The position numbers were made by a program, and so were the translations under genes. Shown here in pieces: positions 1 to 11,851 of a stretch of DNA of 64,000 nucleotides (its first letter is position 1; each line of letters starts with the position of its first letter). The notes below the pieces were generated by a model. It ran no database searches and had not been told where the DNA came from. It was given only the letters and a program-made list of their open reading frames with translations. Source of the stretch: Hanleya hanleyi (lineage: Eukaryota; Mollusca; Polyplacophora; Lepidopleurida; Hanleyidae); assembly GCA_036873755.1 (NCBI GenBank), contig JAVTVY010020443.1, positions 1-64,000 of the forward strand, written 5' to 3'.

Positions 1-913
1 CGTACTGACATCCGACACCTTGCCTCAAGTATATGCTTGCTTGTATCTATGTATCGTCCAAGAATGTACACCTATGTACAAATGATACTCCACTGTATCT
101 ACGTTCACAATGCCTGAAATATGTGACTTCTATAATCGACCCAGAACGGCACGCACAATTGCAACTCATTCACAGATAGTCTCTATTTTAAATGAATATT
201 TTCATATAGGTATGTGTGGGTTTCACGGAATGACACAACACAATTTACTGGTAGATAGTATTTCAGGGGCGTCTCCGACCACATGGTACGAGGAATCGTA
301 CATTTATAATTACAGATAGGCAAAACATGAAACGTGATTGTTTAAACATGTGTATTAATATGTTAACTTCAATTTACATTTCCCCGTTTACGAACCAGCA
401 AGGCTGTTCATTTGAAACTGTTGTCTGATAGGGTATAACTGACCAGGATGATGGGTGAAATACCTGCGTGTATTGACCAGAATTCACATGACCTGGTATA
501 TGTCTATATTCTGACTGCATTCTCGCCAAAGACATCCCAAATATCAATCTTGATTGGCTCCTCTGATGTTCTGTATCTGAGCCACGCTTTTAGTGTAGTT
601 GTTCATGTGGATACCTTGACATAAATGATCACACGGCCTCTAGCACTGGCTTCAGCAGAATTAGATACAAATACCGAATAACAACTGATGTGATAGATCT
701 GTCAACAAATATAATGTAAATGAATGAGTTTTGTAGCCGTCAGTTGCAACAAACGTTTCATAGCAAAATGGGCACATGAAGTAGCATGAAGCTCGCTGCC
801 TAAACTTGGTTGTTATATAATATATCATGGTTATACCTGATAACGAGTTTATGTTATTGATTATAGTCCATGCGTATGGGACTGCCGTAATGTGTGATGC
901 AATGGATGCTAAT
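1..913. other. Gene-free flank
   Basis: No convincing gene is seen here. The open frames are short and resemble nothing I recognise. The stretch ends at the left tip of the first large palindromic element, close to the sequence CTAGACAGG. Confidence 0.5.
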
Positions 914-1364
914 ACTAGACAGGCCCCAGCCAAGAAAAAACTAACATTTTTTTCCTGTCAAAGTTTTCTCAGTGGTTCCGTCATCCTTGACTTATGCCCT
1001 TTCTATTTAGCTGAGGGGCCACCCTGGATTTGGCCTCAAATCCAATAAGGCGGCCAAAATCCAAAATGGCCATAGAAGCTTACAATTTGCTGCTCGAAAA
1101 TCGATTTTCTAACCACAAACTAGGTTTTTTTCTAGTCCTACATAGTGTATGAATAATTAGTTAATTTTGGAATGATTTGTAATTGGTTCGAAAATTCAAT
1201 ATGGCCATCAAAATCCAAAATGGCGGCCAATGTCCATTGAGTCACACATTTTCCTGCCCTAATATGTAGAGATGGACCATCCTTGGTCCGAACGCGTCCT
1301 GTGGGGTGTCATCTTGTAGCTCTCGGGGTTTAGACCCCGATTTGAGGGATCTCCATGTCATCTG

Positions 1365-1549
1365 TGACGTCATCGGTGACGTCATCAGTACGAGTAGTAG
1401 CGAAAGCGGATATTTTGGAGGTGTGTGGGGGGGTGTTTGAGGTAAAGATGGTCCGAATGTGTCGTGTAGGCTGTCATGTTGTAGCTTTCGGGGTGTAGAC
1501 CACGACTTGAGGTTTTTCCATGTCATCTGTGACGTCATCGGTGACGTCA
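1365..1549. promoter_or_regulatory. Paired CRE octamers in left arm of palindrome 1
   Basis: The perfect palindromic octamer TGACGTCA occurs at 1365-1372, 1377-1384, 1530-1537 and 1542-1549, in pairs with 12-bp start-to-start spacing, once per sub-repeat. TGACGTCA is the consensus site for CREB/ATF bZIP factors. Whether it drives transcription here is inference. Confidence 0.5.
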
Positions 1550-1659
1550 TCAGTACAAGTAGTAGCGAAAGCGGGAGTTTCGGAGGTGCAATGGAGTGCG
1601 TTTGGAGTAGATGACGGCCCTTTTGTCATCCAGCTACCTGGTAGAGTTACCTGTGAGTG

Positions 1660-1745
1660 TGAGTGTATGCGCGCGTGTGAGTGAGTGAGTGAGTGAGTGA
1701 GTGAGTGAGTGAGTGAGTGAGCGAGTGAGCGAGTGAGTGAGGCGT
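1660..1745. repeat. GTGA microsatellite
   Basis: A run of (GTGA)n with a few GCGA interruptions. The inverted counterpart in the right arm of the palindrome lies near 3417-3447 and is shorter. Similar GTGA runs accompany SINE tails elsewhere in the window. Confidence 0.85.
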
Positions 1746-2303
1746 GCACAACGCCCTTGACGCGTCCCCAACGCCCGTATTAAAGCATGGACGCACTAAC
1801 GACGGTGAGTGAGTAAGTGAGTGTGTGAGTGAGTGAGTGGGATCCGACTGGACTAATGTATCATCCGCTTTCATCATTTTGTGCTTGCGCAGTCTGGTCG
1901 TAGTATAGAAAGCAGGCATTTTGGGGATTCGTGGAAGTTTGTTGAGTGATTGAGGGACCATCCCTGGTCAAATGGACCGTGTGGGGTATCAGTGTGAAGC
2001 TCTCGTGGGTCAGACTGGCTTGTTTTCATTGGAAGTCGCGCCAATCTGGGCATGCTCAGTTGGGGTGTAGTAAGTAAAGTGGTCATTTTGGGAGGTGCGT
2101 GGGGGTCTGTTGAGTGATGAGGGACCATTCTTGGTCCGAATGCCTCGAGTGAGGTGTCAAACTGAAGCTTCCGTGGTGTCGACCATGACTTGAGGGGTGT
2201 CCCTGTCATCTGTGACATCATTCTTGACGTCATCAGTAGGAGTAGTAGCCAAAGTGGGAATCTTGGGGGTGTGAAGTAGGGTGTTTGAGATAGAGAGGTC
2301 CAA

Positions 2304-2532
2304 ATGTTTGGATCGGAGCTCTTGGAGCTCAAAGCTTGTGGAGCTCAGAGCTCGGAAGTGACATCATCGCACGCATGTGCGCGTACCAGTGGCGCACCCG
2401 CACCCTGGTGTACCCTATACCCTAATGGCTATAGGGTACAGTGTGCACCACAGGTACGCGCACATGCGTGCGATGACGTCACTTCCGAGCTCTGAGCTCT
2501 ACAAGCTTTGAGCTCCAAGAGCTCCGATCCAA
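2304..2532. repeat. Nested hairpin in the spacer of palindrome 1
   Basis: A strong inverted repeat centred near 2418. The left arm begins GGATCGGAGCTCTTGGAGCT and the right arm ends with its complement. The centre carries TACCCTATACCC facing GGCTATAGGGTA, a module also present near 10250-10300 and 12840-12895 in palindrome 2. The right arm includes one TGACGTCA at 2474-2481. Confidence 0.8.
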
Positions 2533-2551
2533 GAGCTCTGCACATGGGAGC

Positions 2552-2607
2552 TACCACCACCACCACCGGGCGTTGACGGGCGTCAACGCCCGGTGGTGGT
2601 GGTGGTG
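2552..2607. repeat. GC-rich perfect hairpin
   Basis: Trinucleotide CCA repeats, then GGGCGTTGACG, a two-base GG loop, CGTCAACGCCC, and GGT repeats make a near-perfect 26-bp stem. The phrase GGGCGTTGACGGGCGTCA also recurs in palindrome 2, for example near 10437-10452. Confidence 0.8.
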
Positions 2608-3576
2608 TGTGGTAGTGTGTGCTGGTGGTAGAACTGGTGTGTGGTGGTGGTAATAGTGGTGTGTGGTGATGTCTGTACATATAGGGATTAACTCGTGTCC
2701 CTCATTATTCTGAGATCAGAATAATGAACTTCTGAATACACGGACAATAGCATAAGTGAATTGTGGACTAACCAATCAGAATAGTACTTATCGCGGACTA
2801 CACCCGTAGAGCTACGTATAGGCGCGCAAGGCTTCAGGGCTAATTCACCAGGGCGTTGAAGCATTGAGCTTGTCGTTGGTGGGTGTTGCTACAAGATGAC
2901 ATCTCACACGACGCATTCGGACCACGGATGGTCCATTTCTACCCCAAACACCTTCCTTCACACCCCAAAAATTCCCACTTTGGCTACTACTCCTACTGAG
3001 GACGTCAGCAATGACGCCATAAATGACAGGAACACCCCTCAAGTCATGGTCTACACCACGAAAGCTTCACTTTGACACCTCACACGAGGCATTCGGACCA
3101 AGAATGGTCCCTCATCCCTCAACAGACCCCCACGCACCTCACAAAATGACCACTTTACTTACTACACCTCAACTGCGCACACTGATAACCCACACGATCC
3201 ATTTGACCAGGGATGGTCCCTCAATCACTCAACAAACTTCCACGAATCCCCAAAATGCCAGCTTTCTATACTACGGCCAGACTGCGCATGCGCAAAATGA
3301 TGAAAACGGACGATACATTAGTCCAGTCGGATCCCACTCACTCACTCACTCACCGTCGTTAGTGCGTCCATGCTTTAATACGGGCGTTGGGGACGCCTCA
3401 AGGGCGTTTTGCACGCCTCACTCACTCACTCACTCACTCACTCACGCACACGCGCGCACACACTCACACTCACAGGTAACTCTACCAAGTAGCTGGATGG
3501 GAAAGAGGCCGTCATCTATTCCAAACGCACTCCATTGCACCTCCGAAACTCCCGCTTTCGCTACTACTCGTACTGA

Positions 3577-3733
3577 TGACGTCACCTCAAGTCGTGGTCT
3601 ACACCCCGAAAGCAACAACATGACAGCCCACACGACACATTCGGACCATCTTTACCTCAAAACACACCCCCACACACCTCCAAAATACCCGCTTTCGTTA
3701 CTACTCGTACTGATGACGTCACCGATGACGTCA
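3577..3733. promoter_or_regulatory. CRE octamers in right arm of palindrome 1
   Basis: TGACGTCA occurs at 3577-3584, 3714-3721 and 3726-3733, mirroring the paired sites of the left arm. One of the four left-arm sites has no counterpart here. A regulatory role is inferred only from the motif. Confidence 0.45.
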
Positions 3734-4180
3734 CAGATGACATGGAGATCCCTCAAATCGGGGTCTACACCCCGACAGCTACAAGATGACACCCCACAGG
3801 ACGCATTCGGACCAAGGATGGTCCATCTCTACATATTAGGGTAGGAAAATGTGTGACTCAATGGACTTTGGCCGCCATTTTGGATTCTGATGGCCATATT
3901 GAATTTTCGAACCAATTACAACTCATTCCAAAATTAACTAATTATTCATACCCTACGTAGGACTAGAAAAAACCTAGTTTGTGGTTAGAAAATTGATTTT
4001 CGAACAGGTAATTGTGAGCTTCTATAGATATTGGCGGCTATTTTGGATTTTGGCCGTCATATTGGATTTAGGGTGACCCCTCAGCTAAATTGAAAGGACA
4101 TAAGTCAAGGATGACGGAACCACTGAGAGAACTTTGACAGGAAAAATGTTAGTTTTTTCTTGGCTGGGACCTGTCTATAC

Positions 4181-5384
4181 TAACGGTGTATGGGGTGACA
4201 ACTTGTCAGGCGATCGTATGTCGACGTGTTCTAATTAATTGGGCTAGATATGCTAAAAGTACATGTTATGACAACCTTTCTGTCAATTCAGGTTAGTTAG
4301 CGAATAAAACAATGAACCTGTGGTTTGTCACTCACTAGCCTCTCCCCCTACATCACTGTACTGTTTGGAAGGTCCCATTTTCAAATCGAGAAATGACCAA
4401 TCGAAACATCATTTCACCAGTAGACTGTTTTAATCAGCTCCAAAGACCACGTCTAATATATTCTTCGGAACTGTGCTAGTGCATTCGACTGCGGTCAGGT
4501 GTGTTGGACCCCTGATATGAGGATGATTGTCGATGTGATGTTACGCTGAGGTTAGACAACGTACCATTTCTTAACATTGGCAATGCTGTATTTTTTTTAT
4601 TTTTTATTTATTTTTTTTATTTATTATTATTATTCACGGAGTTTTAGAGGCCATGATTTTTGTTTGCAAAATATTCTGAGACAATAACTCTTCAATTTTT
4701 GGGGATTCTTGGTATTTGAAATCCACAATGATACTTATTTTTCGATTTTTGCGGTATAGTCAATATTGAAGCATTGACCAGTACATAACCTTGGGCCGAC
4801 GTCACGTGGGCAATGACGTCGTTTCGCGCCTTTCAGGGTAAAAGAGTTCTATCTCCGGACTGTTCTATTGGACGAGGTGCGATTTCAGTCGAGACCTAGA
4901 GTGTGACTGTGACAGACTTGAGTGCACTCTCGCCCTATATAGATAGGGATTGGCTTGTCGAGTGGGATAATAATGGACTTTAGAAAGTTTTGTAAAATAA
5001 TTTGAATAGTTGGTAGAAATAGAGAGGGGATTATTGAGAAATCTGTGAGTAAATAATAAAATTAGGAAGTTGTTGAACTGATACAGAGGCAGGTTATTTA
5101 GTTGTTTCATTAAGAGATTGGATGGGCATATTTACCACTGGAAGTTATTGCACGGATAATTATCTTTTGTAATATAACACTTGGGTTGAGATGAGTTGAG
5201 AATCTGTTTTCCCATGGTATTAAATTACAGTAAGATACGAAAGAATAGAACAATGAATGGGCCCAAAGGAGACATTGACTTTTTAATAGTTTTTTTTCTT
5301 TTTTTTTCACATTTTTTATTACTTTTTCTGATTTTCTTGCGATTTTCTCCATTTTTCATTTATTTTATACAAACAGATTCTAGT
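4181..5384. other. Gene-free, AT-rich interval
   Basis: No supported gene. There is a T/A-rich patch at about 4588-4635 and a short CRE-like patch with TGACGTC near 4816. The rest is AT-rich sequence without recognisable coding potential. Confidence 0.4.
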
Positions 5385-5645
5385 TTATCGCATAATTTCT
5401 TCAGATTGTTGTCATTCCTAGTAACGTCGTCATCAATATCTTTATCACTTTTTCACCGAAACCCAAACAAAATTCTTGGAAATGTTTACTCTGCGGTGGA
5501 AACGCTTTCACCGCGGTGTGAACGTTTCCACCGCGGTGTAAATGTTTTCATGAATTTAGTTTTGTTTTCGGTGAAAAAAGAATGAAGAAATCGTGACGAC
5601 GTTACTAGGAATGCTAGAAATCTGAAGAAATTCTGTGATAAACAA
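5385..5645. repeat. Inverted repeat, about 260 bp
   Basis: Sequence 5385-5490 is repeated in inverted orientation at about 5540-5645. Matching blocks include CATTCCTAGTAACGTCGTC on the left and its complement on the right. The loop holds three copies of a CCGCGGTG-type phrase. This looks like a small foldback or MITE, but no target duplication was identified. Confidence 0.65.
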
Positions 5646-6840
5646 GAGAACTTTGGTAGAAAATAGTCGGAAAAATACAGAAAACCCTTGAAAACTATAA
5701 ATATGTATCTCATGCGTGAAATCCCACGCATGTATCTCATATGAATTTCATATGAGATATATGTGTGATTCACATGCGATTCAAATATGGCAATGGATAA
5801 CCTACATCAGCCTGTATCGGCAATTGAAATTCTTCCATCGTAGTAGTAACAATTGCAAAACCCTGCTTATCAGACGTGACTCGGTTCACTTCATGCCAAA
5901 ATAAATTACTCATAAAGCGTGTCTGATGCTAGAGAATAAGTTTTATGTATCGCGCATGTGAGATCACATATGGTTCACATGAGGTGCCACTTTGCCTGTG
6001 TACAATGTTTTGTAAACTTGTGTCACTTATATGACAAGGATGCCTGCTTCCAAACCATTACCAAGGTCTCGCTGTTACAATGTAAAATGGATTGTAAAAC
6101 GATGACAAGCAGTGTATCGTTTTTGTAAGAGAGACCAGTCATTCAGCGCCGTCTAATAATAATGAGAGAGAGAGAGAGAGTGAGGGAGAGAGAGAGAGAG
6201 CGTTCAATAATATTTCAGCTATATGTAGAAATCAGTATCAGACATGTGTCCTTTTTTGCGGGAAAACTACTCGAAATGAGAAGCGTATTCTCGTATGTCG
6301 AAATAACCACCTTCTCCGAAATCTGGAATTAAGTCACGTTGTCTTTAAGCAAATGATGCCGAAAGTAGATATATACCGTGCCTATCTGGCCGAATATCCC
6401 GTAAAATCCTTGATCAAATACGGAGATTTGGAATGGATTTTCTTCCTAATTCCATGTGTGCAATTTGGACGTCTGTGCTGTTTTATTATGTTTACTCAGT
6501 ATCTCCATAAGATGGGGAATGCTAATACACAAATATAGCGAATCAAGATATTTTTTATCTTGACAACTGAAGAAGAGGCCAGCCGTCTTTGGATAAATTC
6601 ATGACTTCGAAGGTTCGAGTTTCTCGTCTGGTCTGTCGCTCGAATCGAGTTTTCGTGGGTCGCCAAGATTATGCGTACTGTTATAGGGTATCTCACGTCA
6701 TAATATTGCTGTTCAACCTTTTCTTTGTTGCCAAAGATGTTGTTTTTTTTGTGTGAACAACGTCTATCAATTGAACGTCGGACAAGACGACCGTTTATAC
6801 GGGGACTATATAGGGTTGTATAATCAGGTATGCCTGAGCG
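5646..6840. other. Gene-free interval with small hairpins
   Basis: Contains two adjacent short hairpins at about 5712-5761 (CATGCGTG/CACGCATG and TCTCATATGA/TCATATGAGA), a GA-rich microsatellite at about 6164-6201 and a small hairpin at 6543-6562 (TCAAGATA/TATCTTGA). No gene was recognised. Confidence 0.45.
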
Positions 6841-6844
6841 CTAT

Positions 6845-8275
6845 ACACGAGAATCCTAAGCTGGTATATACGGCTCTAGTTAGCGTGGTCTATATCGGAA
6901 TGTTAGAAGTGTGGTATATAAGGGAATTTCAGACATGTTAAGAGTGGCGGAAATCCTCGTGCGGTATATACGGAAATTCTGATGTCATTTACACGGGAAC
7001 CCTAGCGTGTTATATACGGGTTTCCTAGTCTTAGTCTGTTATATACGGATATACTAGCGTGGTATATACGGGAATCCTAGCTTGGTTTGTACAAGCGTGA
7101 CATACACGGGAAACTGGACTTGGTATATACGGTAATTTTTGCGTCGTTTATACTGGAATCCTAGCGTGGTATGTAAGGAAATACTAGCGTTGTATTTACG
7201 GGAATTCTGGTGTGGTATACACGGGAATCCCAGCGTGTGTAATAAACACGAGAATACCAGTGTGCGTAGTTTACATGGATTCCTGGCGTGGTATATACGA
7301 AAAATACTCGCGTGGTATGTACGGAAACCTTAGCCTGAGTAATATAAACGGAATTTCTCTTGTGGTATATACGGGACTTCTGGCGTGGTAAACAACGGAA
7401 CCTAGAGTGTTATATACGGAAATCCTTGTCGGGTTTATGTGGCAATGCTAGTGTGGTATACACGGAAATCTTAGCGTCATCTATACGGGAATCACAGCTT
7501 GTTACATATGGGAATACTAGCGTTGTATTTATTGGAATTCTTGCGTGGTGTATACGGAAAACTTAGCCTTGTTTATACGGAAAAACTAGCGTGATATATG
7601 AGGGAATACTAGCGTGATCTTTGCGCGAATTCTGGTGTGGTATATAGGACAATTTCAGGTGTAGTATACATGGAAATCCTGACCTGGTATATCCGGAAAT
7701 CCTCGCGTTGTGTGTACGCGAATCCATGGAACCTGATGTGTTATACCGGGAATTCTAGCGTTGTGTATATGGGATTCTTAGTGTGATATATATACGGGAA
7801 CTCTTGTGGGATTTATACGAGATTTATACGAGAACCTTAGCGTCATTTTTAAGGGAATCTTAGCGTGGTATGCATGGAACTTCTGGCCGGGCATATACGG
7901 GAATGCCATCGTGTGTAGTATATTCCGGACACCTGGCATGGTATATACGGAAATCTTAGTGCTGTTTTACGGGAATCTTAGCGTGGTATATAAGGGAAGA
8001 CCAGCTTTATATTCACAGTAATTCTGGTCTGGCATATACGTGAATCCCAGCGTGTAGAATGCCAGTGTTACACACGTGGTATATTTGTATACCGAAATTC
8101 AAACGTGGTATGTATGGAAAACTTAGTGTGTGTATGAAACACGGGAATCTCGTGTGGAACAAATCGAAATTCTGGTGTGGTTGGAAATTCTAGCGTGATA
8201 TATACGGGTATATCCTAGTGTGGTACACAGGAATCCTAGCGTGGTATATACGGGTATCCAAGCGTGGTAATATGT
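6845..8275. repeat. Degenerate minisatellite, about 23-bp unit
   Basis: Tandem units close to CTAGCGTGGTATATACGGGAATC repeat through about 1.4 kb, roughly 50-60 copies with substitutions and small indels. The open frames it creates (for example 7139-7333 and 7360-7566) are repeat artefacts and not genes. Confidence 0.85.
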
Positions 8276-9159
8276 ATACATCCTTCTATCGTCACAGAAC
8301 ACTACCAGCTGTTTATGCTGTACACAACAGTTTACTCACATTTAGAAGTACACAGTAATTGTGTGGCAGTGTGCTCTTTTATCTGACGGAGGGCTTAAAT
8401 CTTTACGGGTTAGCAAAACTGTGTTTTTCTTACTTTATTTCCATTTTCTAACTAAATATGATAATGACGTCCATTCTTTATCAACGCAATTGTGCGAAAC
8501 ATATTTCACATGTATCTAAGATACATGAGCTTGTATATGACTCTTGATATATCATATGAAACCGAATAATACAGTTGTCCTCCTGCATATTTACCATATG
8601 TACAAACAGACTACACAATATAATTTTCAATAAACCTTTAAAATTATTTCGTTCCTTTTGGATACATACCCGACATGAATGCATGACCTGTAGTTAACGG
8701 TCATACGTTCAGGAAAATCATTCACTTTACCTATGTTCCTTGAAATATTTTTTCACTTGAGTATAACTAAAAGACAAATGAAGATTGTGTTTTCCGTGCA
8801 CCATCATTTGTGTATCAAAAAAATATATAGTGACTGTGTACCACTAATACACCTTACTGTGGGCGTGCATTTTGGCAGGTGGTGCTGTACGGTTCGTCGT
8901 GATATGTCTGAAATAATGTTGCAAGCGACGTTAAATCCTATTAATTCACTGAATGCAACAGTCGCTGTGTCCCAGTGCTACACAATGTGTGAACATAATG
9001 TTGTGAAGACTAACTTTGAATTAAATTAGACACGTGTGTAGGTCTACTACTCTGAAATATTGTTACTCTTCATGGGATGATTTAGTGACAAATACCAGAA
9101 AGCATCATGTTTACAAAAACAACGTAGGCGTTCGAGACAAAAACAGCCTTTACTACTGA
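8276..9159. other. Gene-free interval with a SINE tail
   Basis: No gene recognised. A SINE-type 3' tail in plus orientation lies at about 8893-8955: GTGATATGTCTGAAATAATG, then GCGACGTTAAATC and TTCACTG. Confidence 0.45.
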
Positions 9160-10557
9160 TAGTCCATGAGCCAGACCAGATATCGGTACCACCTGGGGTG
9201 GCAAATTCTCATTATGTTTTTTTGAAAGTCCTATATCCATAGATGAAAATAAACTTTGAAAGCAATCCGGGACTCACAGCTTAATGGTAGTATTCACCTC
9301 TTAAAGATGGACACCCGAGTCCAATCTGAGGGACCAAATTTGGGGGTAGGGGAAATATAAATTTGAATATCTTTGCAAGTAATGGTGATATAGTGACATG
9401 TGACCACTTGAAATGTTGGTAATCAGATCCTCTATATGTTGGTATCTGTTATATGCATATATGTCAATTATGTAGGTCACCAGAGGTCAAAAGGTCACGA
9501 AATCTGACACCTGTCTAAAACGTGACAACCTGTAGGCAAACTCGCTGCAGATACCATAACAATGGGACTTTCTTAACCTAAATCGGTTCAAATGGAAGCC
9601 AAGGAGTACTCAAGTCTATAATAAGTCTAAACAAGCGGAGTTTATTATTATTTAGACTGTGGGACAGAACTGATTTTGGCGCATTTTCAAAAACGGTATT
9701 TTTATTGCGCTAAAAACAGGCAAAATTGTATGAAGTTAGACTGCTTGAAATTAGTTGCATGTTTTGACAAATAACTACACCAAATGCTAATGGCCATGTG
9801 TTAGGTCTATTCAGGGATTAGTTAAGCTACATTTCGAGGTAATTAGGTCACCAGAGGTCAAGGTCAAAGATTGTCAATTATTAATTTTCTACATTTTTAC
9901 TTGGGACTTGTCACAGCGAAACAGCTCACCAATTACCAATATACGAGCTGTTAGAGCATTTCCATCATAGCTATCTAGATTTGTATTTAATATCGCTTAT
10001 GCCAGTGCTAGGGGCCGTGTGGTCATATCATCCAAGTTGCTACATGAACAGGTACAATAAAGGTTAGATTCGTGGTATGTGTTTTACAATAGGTTAACCG
10101 GCAAACTATATTGTGAAGTCATGTGAATCTGTCAATATGTCGGCACCTCTTCCCACTTCCCTTATATGTGTTTTAATTTCATATTACAATGTATTTACAT
10201 TGTCACCAGTTTCAAGTACAGAGCATCAGAGACATCGCTGGTGCACCCTGTACCGTATAGCCCGTAGGGCATAGGGTAAACCAAGGTGCTAGTGCGCCAG
10301 GTATGGATGTCCACAGGGGTCAAAGGTCAATCGTCCTCCAAATCCCCTTTATTACTCGTTAAGGCGCTGAGACGGGTGTTAAGGCGTACAAAATCGGGCG
10401 TTAAGGCGTTGAGACGGGCGTTAAGGCGTGACGACGGGCGTTGACGGGCGTCACTGCATTTCGATGTATTGATGACAATTCCATGAAAATCAGAGCTACT
10501 GAGCTAGTTCACCAGGGCGTTGAAGCTTTAAGCTAAGCGTTGATGGGCGTTACTGTC

Positions 10558-10565
10558 TATAAAAG
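10558..10565 (+). promoter_or_regulatory. TATA box of left-arm zinc-finger gene
   Basis: The perfect TATAAAAG motif sits 46 bp upstream of the ATG at 10611. An RNA polymerase II start about 30 bp downstream of the motif would give a short 5' leader of roughly 23 nt. The same motif at the same spacing is conserved in the other arm. Confidence 0.6.
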
Positions 10566-10610
10566 CAAGTGTATTCCCAAAACACAAACAGTCGACGTTC
10601 AACCGTCAAC

Positions 10611-11198
10611 ATGGCTTATACTTGCTCTAAGTGCGAACGCACGTTCATCAGACGTTACGATATGATGCGACACGAGAAAAATATACATGGGATTGAAGAG
10701 TCCGAGGCACAAAAACCCGATACAGAGACTGATGAGAGTCCATGGACTGATACAGAAACAGAGACTGCTGAGAGTCTATCTAGTGATACGGAGAGCTTGA
10801 CCTCAGATAGTCAGCCTACGTCCGAGGAAAGTGAGGCAGAACCTACCTTCTGGAATCGTATTGTGAGAGCAGCTATCAATGCACACGCTGCAGCAATCGA
10901 GGACGCCGGACAGGATAACTTACAACATGCATACACCCAAATGAGCCCCTGCATCAGGAAAACAGCCATGGCGATTTTTGAACAGTATAGCTTACTATCG
11001 CTTGAAAGGAAAGGCGACGCCACGCACGGGTCCATCATGAAGACCAAGCGTCACTTGGAAGAAGATATTGGACTACCACCCACCGAGGCCCTGGAAAATG
11101 CGATCAGGATGCGCAAACAACTCTTTCAGGACATGCTGCCTCAGTGGTATCCTGAACTGCCAGACGATGGGCTGATGGGGTCAAAATGGTCCAAATGA
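10611..11198 (+). CDS. C2H2 zinc-finger protein, left-arm copy (intact frame)
   Basis: A 195-residue open frame starting at ATG 10611; an upstream GTG-initiated extension is not needed. Residues 4-25 form one classical C2H2 finger (YTCSKCERTF, then HEKNIH). An acidic Ser/Thr/Glu/Asp-rich linker follows to about residue 75. A conserved C-terminal region starts at FWNRIVRAAINAH and ends with a helical stretch (EALENAIRMRKQLFQDM). The last residues after LPDD differ from the other arm, so the original 3' end was replaced here. I do not recognise a named family. The FW...H..IM.T...L.E pattern resembles multi-copy uncharacterised C2H2 proteins I recall from molluscs and cnidarians, but that is memory and unverified. 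The function is unknown; DNA binding is plausible. Confidence 0.6.
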   Translation: MAYTCSKCERTFIRRYDMMRHEKNIHGIEESEAQKPDTETDESPWTDTETETAESLSSDTESLTSDSQPTSEESEAEPTFWNRIVRAAINAHAAAIEDAGQDNLQHAYTQMSPCIRKTAMAIFEQYSLLSLERKGDATHGSIMKTKRHLEEDIGLPPTEALENAIRMRKQLFQDMLPQWYPELPDDGLMGSKWSK

Positions 11199-11668
11199 AC
11201 TCCCAGAGTGAGTGAGTGAGTGAGTGAGTGGGTGAGACATGCCCAGCACCCGTAAGGCGTGCCCAACGCCCGCCTTAACGCATGGACGCACTTACGATGG
11301 TGAGTGAGTGAGTTTCGGAGTAGTAGCCAAAGTGGACATTTGGGGGGTTTGAAGGAAGGGTTTGGGGTAAAAATGGACCATTCTGAGTCCGATTGCGTCG
11401 TGTGAAGTGGCATATTGCAGCAACGCCCCCCCCCCCCCCAACGCCAAGCTCAACGTTTCAGCGCCCTGGTGAATTAGCCTAAAAGCTCTGATTTTCATGG
11501 AATTGTCACTAATTCATTGGAAATGCAGTGACGCCCGTCAACGCCCGTCATTACACCTTAACGCCCTAGCATAACGCCTTGACACCATGATGTAGACGGG
11601 AGAGAGAACAACAAGAACAACAAGGATGACAGATGAGAGAACAACAACAACAACAAGTTTTCATATAG

Positions 11669-11674
11669 TTTATT
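11669..11674 (-). terminator. Candidate polyadenylation signal AATAAA
   Basis: AATAAA on the minus strand lies about 180 nt downstream of the stop codon of the right-arm zinc-finger copy. This suggests the right arm preserves the native 3' end of the gene. Confidence 0.35.
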
Positions 11675-11851
11675 ATACCCAATGTTACATCATACCCACG
11701 CTGGGGGAGCCGCATTGGGCATGTCTATAATTCAAAAAGGCTCTTGTCCGATCAGAGGCCGCCAGTTGGCACTGCGTCTGTCATATTCTCGGCTGCTCTT
11801 GTCCAATCAGAAGACGTCCTTTGAGAAAGTTCCATCTTTGCTCGGTCTGAT

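Larger units (their letters stand above)
914..4180. mobile_element. Palindromic (foldback) element 1, about 3.3 kb
   Basis: The two halves are inverted copies of each other. The left arm runs from about 914 to 2300 and the right arm from about 2925 to 4180. The tips read CTAGACAGGCCCCAGCCAAG on the left and, as reverse complement of the right, TATAGACAGGTCCCAGCCAAG-like sequence. A spacer at 2300-2925 holds further nested hairpins. Each arm contains roughly 175-bp sub-repeats (for example 1270-1447 and 1447-1620), GTGA microsatellites, and blocks beginning GACCATCCTTGGTCCGAA. No transposase is visible. Modules such as CACCAGGGCGTTGAAGC and the GTGA tract next to a GCGTCCATGC block are shared with palindromic element 2, so both belong to one family. 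A clear target-site duplication was not found. Confidence 0.8.

Noticed and set aside
1242..3844. Long frames such as 3023-3844 (273 codons)
   Set aside because: They follow the sub-repeats of palindrome 1, including translated GTGA/CACT runs (SLTHSLTH). The same repeats are open in several frames, so they are artefacts.
7139..8021. Several plus-strand frames with WYIRKP-like phrases
   Set aside because: They arise from the degenerate 23-bp minisatellite.
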